This document shows positions 52,439 to 60,637 of a stretch of 64,000 nt of DNA, piece after piece (position 1 is the stretch's first letter; the number at the start of each line of letters is the position of its first letter). The notes under the pieces are model-generated. The model saw only the letters and a list, made by a program, of their open reading frames with translations. It was not told where the DNA came from and did no database searches. Made by a program: the position numbers and the translations under genes. The stretch covers positions 1 to 64,000 of the forward strand of contig NZ_BTPU01000013.1 of NCBI RefSeq assembly GCF_036985595.1, read 5' to 3'. This DNA is from Vallitalea maricola. GTDB taxonomy: Bacteria; Bacillota; Clostridia; Lachnospirales; Vallitaleaceae.

Positions 52439-53380
52439 TTATTCCTCCTTATCTTTTTTCCTCATTCTTTTTCTTATAAATGAGGTGAAGACAGGTGTCA
52501 ACAATGCAGTAGTTATGGTTGAAGCAGCAACTTGAGCAGTTGCAATACTGGCAACAGCTGCTAATGAAGGGTCTGCAATAGCTACAGCTTCAGGTGTCCC
52601 TACAGCATTACCAGCTGTACTTGATGCAGCTGCACCAGCTATTCCACTACCTCCAGAAGCTCTGTCAGCCAGTACATTGAATATACCACCAATAACTGTT
52701 GTCATAACACCAAGTAAGATACCTGCGAATCCTGCTTTGATTATAGTTGTAAAATTAAGTCCAGCTCCTAGAGCAAAAGCAAAAAATGGAATTAAGACTG
52801 GTCCGCCTTTTGTTAGGAATTTTCTCATTTCTTGATCAAGATTACCGATAATCATACCAAGTACTATTGGAACAATAACTCCTACAAGAGTTATAAATGG
52901 TATACTTGCTATCCCAGCAGTACCAAGTGCAATCATTGTAAGAAATGGCCCGTCATTGATGGAGATAACCGAAATGGCTCCTACATCGGTTTCATCTCCA
53001 AATTCACCTACTAATGCAGCATATAATCCACCATTGGTATTTGTCATAGCTGCAATTATCGCTAATGATGATAAACCGAACAAACCATTAGCTGGTAATA
53101 ACTTAGATACTAACAAACCAATTCCAACACCAATTGCAAATTTTGTAAAAGTTATTGCCGACCCTCTAATGATAGCTTTTGGTGCTGCTTTGAAGTTCAA
53201 TCCGGCACCCATGCAGAATAGAAATACTCCAATCATCGGTCCAGCTCCTGTTGCAATAGCAGTTGTAAATCCCCCGATTTTTAATGAAGCTGGAAATAAA
53301 GTGTTGATTATGGCACCAATTAGTAGTGGGATTACCATCATACCACCAGGAATCTTTTCAATACTCTGTTTAATCTTCAT
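52439..53380 (-). CDS. KdgT-family acid-sugar permease
   Basis: A 313-residue membrane protein with about 10 spans and the KDGT family pattern: IKQSIEKIPGGMMVIPLLIGA at the start, GAGPMIGVFLFCMGAGLN, ITKGGPVLIPFFAFALGAGLN and AAASSTAGNAVGTPEAVA. KdgT itself imports 2-keto-3-deoxygluconate with protons, but members beside DUF1537 kinases take up four-carbon acids. It is the first gene of the operon. AAAGGAG precedes the ATG. The name does not prove the substrate. Confidence 0.88.
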   Translation of the reverse strand: MKIKQSIEKIPGGMMVIPLLIGAIINTLFPASLKIGGFTTAIATGAGPMIGVFLFCMGAGLNFKAAPKAIIRGSAITFTKFAIGVGIGLLVSKLLPANGLFGLSSLAIIAAMTNTNGGLYAALVGEFGDETDVGAISVISINDGPFLTMIALGTAGIASIPFITLVGVIVPIVLGMIIGNLDQEMRKFLTKGGPVLIPFFAFALGAGLNFTTIIKAGFAGILLGVMTTVIGGIFNVLADRASGGSGIAGAAASSTAGNAVGTPEAVAIADPSLAAVASIATAQVAASTITTALLTPVFTSFIRKRMRKKDKEE

Positions 53381-53429
53381 ACTATTCTCCTTTCAATATA
53401 CATTCTTTTTTTGAATGTTTTATGATAAT

Positions 53430-53458
53430 ATTTTAATATAAATTGACTATATTGTCAA
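53430..53458 (-). promoter_or_regulatory. Promoter with overlapping dyad before kdgT
   Basis: Minus-strand TTGACA (53453-53458), 17-base spacer, TAAAAT (53430-53435). The dyad TTGAC-TATATT-GTCAA (53443-53458) covers the -35 box and is a likely site for the DeoR regulator. Confidence 0.6.
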
Positions 53459-53509
53459 TGCATTTTTCTAAATATCATAATAATCAGCTATATCTTTAAT
53501 CAAATATAG

Positions 53510-53560
53510 AAATAGAGCTGTGACAAAGAATGTAATATATTCTTTGTCACAGCTCTATTT
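53510..53560 (-). terminator. Second (distal) terminator of the polyamine operon
   Basis: Perfect 22-bp stem (53510-53531 with 53539-53560) around a 7-base loop; one arm contains GAGCTGTGACAAAG. Very stable, though the following sequence is only modestly T-rich. It insulates kdgT from upstream transcription. Confidence 0.7.
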
Positions 53561-53605
53561 TATATGTACGTTTTGCTTAATATTAAATTAACTTAACTAA
53601 AAAAC

Positions 53606-53646
53606 AACTGCAACAAAGTCATAATACACTGTTCTTTGTTGCAGTT
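53606..53646 (-). terminator. First (proximal) terminator of the polyamine operon
   Basis: AACTGCAACAAAG/CTTTGTTGCAGTT, 13-bp stem with a 15-base loop, followed by GTTTTTTAG on the minus strand, 40 bases after the last polyamine gene. Confidence 0.75.
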
Positions 53647-53686
53647 TATTCTAATCATTATATTTCCATTTTAATTATTTTTTAAC

Positions 53687-54829
53687 TTAGAGTCTAGATT
53701 TATAATCTTCATATTCAAACCCTTTTATAACTCTAATTCCATCATCATTCATTATAGATATTGAAGGTAAATTAATACCGTTGAACATATTATTTTTTAC
53801 CATTGTATAATGAGCCATATCAGTAAAAATAAGCTTATCTCCAATTTCTAATGGTTGATTAAATGAATAATCTCCAATTACATCACCAGCAAGACAAGTC
53901 ATGCCACCTAGTCTATAGGTATATTTTCCTTGACCCTGTAACTTCGAATCAATAATATGTGGTCTATAAGGCATTTCAATTACATCTGGCATATGGCACG
54001 CTGCTGATGTATCCAGTATCGCTATGTCCATATTGTTTTTTACGATATCCAATACACTTGATACTAAGAAACCACAATTTAGTGCTACAGCTTCACCTGG
54101 CTCTAAATATACTTCTAGGTCATAAGTATTTTTCATATGCATTATTAAACTAATCAGTTTATCCACATCATAATCATCTCTAGTAATATGATGTCCTCCA
54201 CCAAAATTAATCCATTTCATTTGGTACAAATATCTACCAAATTTTTCTTCAACTACTTTTAGCGTTCGCTCTAAGGTATCAGAATTTTGTTCACACATGG
54301 TATGGAAATGTAAGCCGCTAATACCTTCTAAATCGTGTCCTTCTATATCTTCCAATTTAGTACCTAACCTTGAATTAATTGCACAGGGATTATATATCTC
54401 TGTCTCAACTTCTGAATATTCTGGATTAATACGAATGCCACACTTAATTTCCCTGTGTGATCTATCAACTTTATCTTTGAATCTATTATACTGATAGATT
54501 GAATTAAATACTATATGATCTGTTATAGATACAATTTCATCAATCTCATCATCTCTATAGGCTGGAGCATATATATGAACTTCTTTATTCATATACTCTT
54601 TTCCAAGCTTAGCTTCATATAAGGAACTAGAAGTAATTCCAGCTAGATACTTGCTTATTAAAGGAAATACCGAATACATAGAAAATCCTTTTAATGCAAG
54701 TAATATTTTAGCTCCTGTTTTTGCTTGTATTGATTGTAAAAGTTCAAGATTCTTTATAAGTAGTCGTTCATCTAACACATAAGAGGGTGTTTTTATGCTT
54801 TTTATCAATGCTTTGTCTCTATCGTTCAT
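53687..54829 (-). CDS. nspC: Carboxyspermidine decarboxylase (NspC family)
   Basis: A 380-residue fold-III PLP decarboxylase that converts carboxyspermidine to spermidine (and carboxynorspermidine to norspermidine). The PLP lysine is in ILLALKGFSMYSVFPLI; GISGLHFHTMCEQN, WINFGGGHHITRDDYD and YLEPGEAVALNCG complete the active site. Unlike ornithine decarboxylase it works on the carboxylated polyamine made by the next gene upstream. It is the last gene of the operon. AAAGG precedes the ATG. Confidence 0.92.
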   Translation of the reverse strand: MNDRDKALIKSIKTPSYVLDERLLIKNLELLQSIQAKTGAKILLALKGFSMYSVFPLISKYLAGITSSSLYEAKLGKEYMNKEVHIYAPAYRDDEIDEIVSITDHIVFNSIYQYNRFKDKVDRSHREIKCGIRINPEYSEVETEIYNPCAINSRLGTKLEDIEGHDLEGISGLHFHTMCEQNSDTLERTLKVVEEKFGRYLYQMKWINFGGGHHITRDDYDVDKLISLIMHMKNTYDLEVYLEPGEAVALNCGFLVSSVLDIVKNNMDIAILDTSAACHMPDVIEMPYRPHIIDSKLQGQGKYTYRLGGMTCLAGDVIGDYSFNQPLEIGDKLIFTDMAHYTMVKNNMFNGINLPSISIMNDDGIRVIKGFEYEDYKSRL

Positions 54830-54856
54830 TCTGTCACCAAACCTTTACATTTACTA

Positions 54857-56056
54857 TTAATCAACTAACTCAGGTTTAAAACTTTCATTCCATGGTAAAC
54901 CTTGTTTGTTTAGCTGCTCCATAAATGGATCTGGGTCAAATTCTTCTACATTATAAACACCTGGTTTTTTCCATTTGCCCTCAAGTAATAATTTTGCTCC
55001 AATCATGGCTGGTACTCCTGTTGTATAGGATATAGCTTGCGAACCAACTTCCTTATAACAAGATTGATGGTCACATACATTATATACATAATAGCTAACA
55101 GGTTTTCCATCTTTGATACCTTGATAAATACAGCCAATGTTTGTTTTTCCTTTAGTACGAGGTCCAAGTGTTGCTGGGTCTGGTAAAACGGCTTTCAAAA
55201 ATCGAAGGGGCTGTATCTTGACACCATCTATTTCAATAGGCTCTATACTAGTCATCCCAACATTTTTTAATACATTCAAATGAGTTATATACTTTTCTGA
55301 AAATGTCATGAAGAACCTGATTCTCTTAATACCAGGCATATGAACTGCTAATGATTCCAATTCCTCATGATATAAGAGATAAGCATCTTTTTCACCTATC
55401 TGGTCAAAATTATAGACTCTTTTTATTTCTAGAGGGTCAGTCTCAACCCAATCCCCTTTTTCCCAATACCTTCCATTAGCACTAATTTCACGAATATTGA
55501 TCTCTGGATTGAAATTCGTTGCAAATGGATATCCATGGTCACCACCATTAGCATCAAGAATATCAATATAATGAATTTCGTCAAAATAATGTTTTAATGC
55601 ATATGCACTAAATACACCAGTCACTCCTGGGTCAAATCCACATCCTAAAATAGCAGTTAAACCAGCTTTTTCAAACTTCTCTTTGTATGCCCACTGCCAT
55701 TTATACTCAAATTTTGGGATATTTGGTGGCTCATAGTTTGCTGTATCAAGGTAATGAACTCCTGTTTCAAGACATGCATCCATAATTGTTAAATCTTGAT
55801 AAGGTAATGCCACATTTATAACCATCTCTGGTTTGTATTTATTAATCAGCTTAACAATTTCATCTGTATTATCTGCATCAATCTGTGCAGTAGTAATTAT
55901 TGTTTTACCACCATCAAATTTCTCTTTCAATGCATCACATTTTGATTTTGTTCTACTAGCAATCATTATTTCTTGAAATACTTCTGGATTTTGACAGCAT
56001 TTTGCAACAACTACATTAGCTACTCCTCCAGCTCCAATTATTAATACTCTACTCAT
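54857..56056 (-). CDS. Carboxyspermidine dehydrogenase (saccharopine dehydrogenase-like)
   Basis: A 399-residue oxidoreductase of the LYS1/saccharopine dehydrogenase family (VLIIGAGGVANVVVAKC at the N-terminus; ILGCGFDPGVTGVFSAYA). In polyamine clusters it condenses putrescine with aspartate semialdehyde and reduces the Schiff base with NADPH to carboxyspermidine (CANSDH/CASDH). Its C-terminal TTGVPAMIGAKLLLEGKWKKPGVYNVEEFDPDPFM is typical. It overlaps the agmatinase gene by 8 bases. Confidence 0.9.
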   Translation of the reverse strand: MSRVLIIGAGGVANVVVAKCCQNPEVFQEIMIASRTKSKCDALKEKFDGGKTIITTAQIDADNTDEIVKLINKYKPEMVINVALPYQDLTIMDACLETGVHYLDTANYEPPNIPKFEYKWQWAYKEKFEKAGLTAILGCGFDPGVTGVFSAYALKHYFDEIHYIDILDANGGDHGYPFATNFNPEINIREISANGRYWEKGDWVETDPLEIKRVYNFDQIGEKDAYLLYHEELESLAVHMPGIKRIRFFMTFSEKYITHLNVLKNVGMTSIEPIEIDGVKIQPLRFLKAVLPDPATLGPRTKGKTNIGCIYQGIKDGKPVSYYVYNVCDHQSCYKEVGSQAISYTTGVPAMIGAKLLLEGKWKKPGVYNVEEFDPDPFMEQLNKQGLPWNESFKPELVD

Positions 56057-56930
56057 ATAAATGCTCCTCTCTTTTTGACATGATTATTGCTACTTCTCTA
56101 AGAGTTTTTGCTGCTACAATATTAGATACACCACTTAAATCATAATGAGGCGATAGTTCTACTATATCAGCCCCAACTATATTAACATCTTTTAGACTTA
56201 TAATGCCATTTATCAATTCATTAAAATCAACACCACCTGGTTCAGGAGTACCCGTACCAGGAAAAATACTTGGATCCAAAACATCCAAATCAATAGATAA
56301 GTATACAGGGTCATTACCTACAATTGATTTTACTTTTTCAATACCATCCAAATTGAATGCCTGTAATTTTGTATATTTGCGAGCAAACTGAAATTCCTCT
56401 TTTGTACCTGAGCGAATACCATATTGAAAAATATATCCATTATTAAGAGTTTCATATATTCTCCTCATAACAGTTGCATGAGATAATTTCTCACCTAGAT
56501 AATCACTTCTTAGATCAGCGTGAGCATCTAGATGTACCACATGTAGATTTCTATATTTTTCTACAAAGGCTTTTACAATAGGATAAGATATTAAATGCTC
56601 GCCACCTAATGTTATTATTTTTTTATTATCTGTCAATAGACTCTTTATATTCTCATGAATACAACCCATTGTTCTTGACGTACTTCCTATGGGTATTTCT
56701 ATATTACCGACATCTACATAATTATAATCTATCATATCTTCATCTTGATAGGGACTATATGTCTCTAGACCATCAATCTCAGTTCTTACTCCATCAGGAC
56801 CGAACCTGGTTCCTGGTCTATTGGAACATGTCCCATCAAAAGGAACACCACATATCACAATATCTGCATCATGATATATACTATTTATACCTTCGTATTG
56901 ATAGATAGATTTTTTGTCTAACATAAACAT
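56049..56930 (-). CDS. speB: Agmatinase
   Basis: A 293-residue ureohydrolase that turns agmatine into putrescine and urea. The two-manganese ligands are visible in GGEHLISYP, DAHADLRSDY and SIDLDVLDPSIFPGTGTPEPGG. It directly follows arginine decarboxylase with a 15-base gap, and overlaps the next gene by 8 bases. GGAGG precedes the ATG at 56930. Confidence 0.94.
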   Translation of the reverse strand: MFMLDKKSIYQYEGINSIYHDADIVICGVPFDGTCSNRPGTRFGPDGVRTEIDGLETYSPYQDEDMIDYNYVDVGNIEIPIGSTSRTMGCIHENIKSLLTDNKKIITLGGEHLISYPIVKAFVEKYRNLHVVHLDAHADLRSDYLGEKLSHATVMRRIYETLNNGYIFQYGIRSGTKEEFQFARKYTKLQAFNLDGIEKVKSIVGNDPVYLSIDLDVLDPSIFPGTGTPEPGGVDFNELINGIISLKDVNIVGADIVELSPHYDLSGVSNIVAAKTLREVAIIMSKREEHLYE

Positions 56931-56945
56931 ACTTAATCCTCCATA

Positions 56946-58862
56946 CTATCTTTCGTAATACGTGTAGCCTCTAAGTCCTGCTTCAAAAGATTCCATAATA
57001 CTCTTTCGTTCTTTCGCTGTAATCAGACCAGCTTTTACAGCTGTTTCTGCATTTTCCCTAAAACTAGCTCTCAAATCTTTTGTATTATATTCTACATATG
57101 ATAAAACATCTTCTACTGTATCACCTTGAATCTCATTTATAAATTCATAAGAACCTTTTCCATCAAGTCTTATACTAACTACATTAGTATCTCCAAATAG
57201 ATTATGCAAATCTCCTAGAGTCTCCTGATATGCTCCTACAAGAAAAGTACCAATATAATAATCCTCTGAAACTCTTAACTCATGTAGCGGCAAGGTTTTC
57301 TTAACATCATGCAGGTCAATGAATTTATTTATCTCACCATCACAATCACATGTTATATCTGCTATTACTGCATTCCTTGTAGGTTCTTCATTCAATCTAT
57401 GAATCGGCATTATAGGAAATAATTGATCTATTGCCCAGCTATCTGGAATTGATTGAAAGACTGAAAAATTACAATAGTAAATATCTGCTAGTGCATCATC
57501 TAAATCAATTAATTCCGATGGTACAAACTTCAATTTATGAATTTCGTTAGAAACTCTATATATCAAATCCCAATATATCTTCTCTGATAAAGCTCTTTCC
57601 CTTAAAGAGATATTGTTATGATTGAACATATCTTTTATCAAGTCTCTATAATAAAGTGCATCATTATAGCTTTCTTGAAGGTTTTTAATACTAACATTCT
57701 TATAGACCTCAAATAAGTTCTTGATATTTTCAGGTGTTTCCTCAGGCAACTCTTCTGGAATATCGTATTGTTCAAACTTAGTTACATCTAATACATTAAA
57801 TACAAGTATTGAATAATATGCTACAATGGCACGTCCTGATTCAGTTATAATAATAGGATGATTGATGCTGTCCTTATCCATAACAGACATAACTGCCTCA
57901 ATTACATCAATACAATACTCATCTATATTATAATTTCGACTACTTGTAAAATTAGTGTTCGAACCATCATAATCAACAGCTAATCCACCACCTAGATCCA
58001 AGTAACCCATTGGTGCTCCTTCTTTAACTAATTCAGCATATACTCTTGCTGCTTCAAGAACTGCAACCCTTATATCTCTAATGTTAGGAATCTGTGAACC
58101 TAAATGATAGTGCATTAATTTCAGACACTCAAGCATTCCCTTTTCTTTCAGATAATCTAGTATTTCTATGACTTGTGACATATTAAGTCCAAAAATACTT
58201 CTATCGCCACCAGATTCAGTCCAATGCCCACCAGCTTTTGTTGATAATTTTATCCTAATACCTATATTTGGTTTTACACCCAATAATTTTCCTCTGTCCA
58301 GTATTAGTTCAACTTCCCCTGGCATTTCTATTACAAAAAATAGGTTATATCCCATTTTGATAGCATACAAGCCTAAATCAATAAATTCAGAGTCTTTATA
58401 ACCATTACATATAATATTAGCTTCTTTGTCCTTCATCTCAGTCATCACTGCAATTAGTTCAGCCTTACTACCAACTTCAAAACCATGATGATATCTTTGA
58501 CCGAACTTAGCAATCTCATGTACTACTTGCTGCTGTTGATTAACTTTAATTGGATAGACACCTCTATAAGAACCTTTATACTCCAAAGATTCAATTGCAT
58601 TGTTAAAGGCATTATTCAAGGAAGATATCTGTTCATCCAGTATATTTTCGAATCTCAATAATACAGGCATATCAAATCCTCTATCTTCAACTCCTTGAAT
58701 TATATCTATAAGGCTTACACCACTACTTTCTTTTGTAAAAGGATTGATGATTAATTCACCAGTTTCAGATATGGTAAAATAATCTCTTCCCCAATTATTT
58801 ACTCCATATAATTCTTCTGATTTTTTTATATCCCATCTATTAAGTATTTCTTTTCTCTTCAT
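56946..58862 (-). CDS. speA: Biosynthetic arginine decarboxylase (SpeA type)
   Basis: A 638-residue PLP enzyme making agmatine from arginine, close in length to E. coli SpeA. YGVNNWGRDYFTISETGELIINP is the conserved start; the PLP lysine is in GVYPIKVNQQQQVVHEI; HYHLGSQIPNIRDIR and YLDLGGGLAVDYDGS follow; TCDCDGEIN carries the active-site cysteine. It opens the spermidine operon. The ATG at 58862 is favoured because GAAAGGG stands just upstream; the ATG at 58877 has no ribosome site. Confidence 0.93.
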   Translation of the reverse strand: MKRKEILNRWDIKKSEELYGVNNWGRDYFTISETGELIINPFTKESSGVSLIDIIQGVEDRGFDMPVLLRFENILDEQISSLNNAFNNAIESLEYKGSYRGVYPIKVNQQQQVVHEIAKFGQRYHHGFEVGSKAELIAVMTEMKDKEANIICNGYKDSEFIDLGLYAIKMGYNLFFVIEMPGEVELILDRGKLLGVKPNIGIRIKLSTKAGGHWTESGGDRSIFGLNMSQVIEILDYLKEKGMLECLKLMHYHLGSQIPNIRDIRVAVLEAARVYAELVKEGAPMGYLDLGGGLAVDYDGSNTNFTSSRNYNIDEYCIDVIEAVMSVMDKDSINHPIIITESGRAIVAYYSILVFNVLDVTKFEQYDIPEELPEETPENIKNLFEVYKNVSIKNLQESYNDALYYRDLIKDMFNHNNISLRERALSEKIYWDLIYRVSNEIHKLKFVPSELIDLDDALADIYYCNFSVFQSIPDSWAIDQLFPIMPIHRLNEEPTRNAVIADITCDCDGEINKFIDLHDVKKTLPLHELRVSEDYYIGTFLVGAYQETLGDLHNLFGDTNVVSIRLDGKGSYEFINEIQGDTVEDVLSYVEYNTKDLRASFRENAETAVKAGLITAKERKSIMESFEAGLRGYTYYER

Positions 58863-58902
58863 ATTACCCTTTCTCATTTCTATATTTATAATTCAAACAA
58901 AA

Positions 58903-58915
58903 GAGGCTACGCCTC
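58903..58915 (-). promoter_or_regulatory. Small GC-rich hairpin before speA
   Basis: Minus-strand GAGGC-GTA-GCCTC followed by TTTTGTTTG, 40 bases upstream of the speA start. A weak terminator or stability element in the leader of the polyamine operon. Confidence 0.4.
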
Positions 58916-59004
58916 GTTCCATGTAAGAAAAGCGACTAAAAAAATAGTACACTTTTTATTTTTACTGTATTTCCCAAAGCTGTACTATAAATATTTTTGT
59001 AGAC

Positions 59005-59060
59005 AAAAAAAGCATCACCTCTATATATGGTGAACTCAAACATCAACAATATATAGTTCT
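59005..59060 (-). promoter_or_regulatory. Possible attenuator in the speA leader
   Basis: A minus-strand hairpin TCACC-(9 bases)-GGTGA is followed by ATGC and seven T (59005-59011). Upstream CTATATAT can instead pair with ATATATAG in the hairpin's loop region, giving an alternative fold. About 145 bases before speA. Whether it responds to a polyamine is unknown. Confidence 0.35.
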
Positions 59061-59322
59061 TAAGTTCATACTGTCAAATATATTCAAGTGCTAAAATATT
59101 AGCTTAATAATGGTCATACTTTCCTTCATCGTTATTATATTTTACTATTTTTCCGATAAGACCAACTCCTTTTTACAAATACTATACTATTAATATCTAT
59201 TGCTATTTTGGCTTCATTATACGTGTTTTTTTTCTATTTTGCAAGTAAAAAATTCATCATATTTGATATCCATTTTTTTGTACACTAATTTAGTTCATTA
59301 AATAATCATATCCATATTATAA

Positions 59323-59361
59323 AAAGCACTTTAAAATATTTTAAATACTAAAAAGTGCTTT
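59323..59361 (-). terminator. Terminator after the membrane protein at 59369
   Basis: AAAGCACTTT/AAAGTGCTTT, 10-bp stem with a 19-base AT loop, followed on the minus strand by TTTTTATAA. Confidence 0.65.
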
Positions 59362-59368
59362 ATTGGTA

Positions 59369-60352
59369 TTAATTTTTAGCAAGAGCTTTTACTGCTTTAT
59401 ACCCCTTCATATCCACATATAGTTCTCCAGCATATGGATTTCTTTTGGTTTTCACAATCTTATAAATCATGAACACAAGTACAGAAACATTGGCTACCAA
59501 TGCAGCAAAACTCCATATGGTTAAAGCTGTAGTATTATATGTTGATGAAACCGCAAATCTACCTTTATCAATAAATGCAGGGAAAGTCTGTGCAAACATA
59601 CACCATAATGCTAGTGTTTGAGCACGATGCTGTAACCAAGCACCTTTTCCAATGGTAAACGCACATACAGTAGGAGCTAATAGTAAAGCAAATCCACAAT
59701 ACCAAGCATGACCTGGCAAACAGTTGTATGTATAAGCGAAATTCCAGATATCATAAGCTACAATCCAGAACCACATCATATCCGGCCATAACATATCCTG
59801 ACTTTTATCTTTCTTGGTTATTTTACGGATACATATTCCGAACCAGCCAGTGATGGTAATTATATTAATAATTCCAGCTGCTCCGTTCATATAATTCCAT
59901 GCTCCCCCAACTACATACATTGCTTCATCAGCAAGAAAACCCCCATTAACGTAATTGGCACCAATTTCAATGTCACGTGCTACTGCTTCGCAAATATTGA
60001 TTGCAAGTATAAGTGGTGGAAAACAAAGAGCTATCCGATTATTGTAAAGATGCCATTGTTTACCAGTCTTCTTGCTCTTTCCATGTAGATGCCTGATACA
60101 CCAAAAACCAATACAACCTGCAGTAGAAGAATATACCTTAACAAGATGAAACCAGTCTGTATATGTAGTATCTCTTAATACCGTAAACCAAAGAACAGAA
60201 AGTACAATAGGCAAAATGACAAAGGCTGTAAACCCACTTGTTTTAGACCTCCTTGTTACCTCGTTCAAAGCAAATAATACAGCAAATACTAGTATCCAGA
60301 CAAGCCAAACAGAAATTACGGACGCACCGCCTTCAAAATTAAATGTAAACAT
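59369..60352 (-). CDS. Polytopic membrane protein, probably DUF5692 family
   Basis: A 327-residue integral membrane protein with about eight to nine spans (for example WLVWILVFAVLFALNEV, FVILPIVLSVLWFTVL, FALLLAPTVCAFTIG and LVANVSVLVFMIYKIV). From memory it resembles the uncharacterised DUF5692 family; I cannot verify this here. It has several Trp-rich loops (MMWFWIVAYDIWNFAYTYNCLPGHAWYCG). No enzymatic motif is visible. It is monocistronic, AAGGAG precedes the ATG, and the nearest genes (speA, and a ferredoxin-type protein) do not suggest a role. Confidence 0.7.
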   Translation of the reverse strand: MFTFNFEGGASVISVWLVWILVFAVLFALNEVTRRSKTSGFTAFVILPIVLSVLWFTVLRDTTYTDWFHLVKVYSSTAGCIGFWCIRHLHGKSKKTGKQWHLYNNRIALCFPPLILAINICEAVARDIEIGANYVNGGFLADEAMYVVGGAWNYMNGAAGIINIITITGWFGICIRKITKKDKSQDMLWPDMMWFWIVAYDIWNFAYTYNCLPGHAWYCGFALLLAPTVCAFTIGKGAWLQHRAQTLALWCMFAQTFPAFIDKGRFAVSSTYNTTALTIWSFAALVANVSVLVFMIYKIVKTKRNPYAGELYVDMKGYKAVKALAKN

Positions 60353-60637
60353 TTTAACGCTTCTCCTTATATCAATCTCTACGTTTATTATTAAGTAGTA
60401 AACGCAGGCTATAAAATGTCATGCGTCTCTTGGTTATACCATTATAGAACGTATGGCCTTTGTTAAAATTATAACATTGATATATTTTGTCGTCAATAAT
60501 TTCGGTTTTTGTAGTATATTTTCTCTATAAGTTACATATTTTGATATTATTTTTTGGTTATTATTTAATTACTCAACTTTTCCACTTTAATTAGCTTATC
60601 TGCATAGAATATTGAAGTAAGAAAGTTGAGTTAATTA

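Larger units (their letters stand above)
53381..53686. other. Control region of the acid-sugar operon and tandem terminators
   Basis: Holds the promoter at 53430-53458 and two terminators at 53510-53560 and 53606-53646 (listed separately). A short hairpin ACATTC/GAATGT (53400-53418) sits just before kdgT. No gene seen. Confidence 0.6.
58863..59368. other. Leader region of the spermidine operon
   Basis: About 500 bases. Next to speA is a short GAGGC-TAC-GCCTC hairpin (58903-58915), followed on the minus strand by TTTTG. Farther up is the possible attenuator at 59005-59060, and at the right end the terminator of the gene at 59369. The stretch 59080-59280 is AT-rich without clear features. Confidence 0.45.

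Noticed and set aside
60567..60636. Inverted repeat after the ferredoxin gene as an intrinsic terminator
   Set aside because: The arms AATTACTCAACTTT/AAAGTTGAGTTAATT pair with a bulge, but no T-run follows on the minus strand, and the stem almost touches the stop codon.
26620..60636. GAAAGTTGAGTTA repeated near 26620 and 60621
   Set aside because: A short AT-rich word shared by two 3' ends; no pattern beyond chance could be shown.
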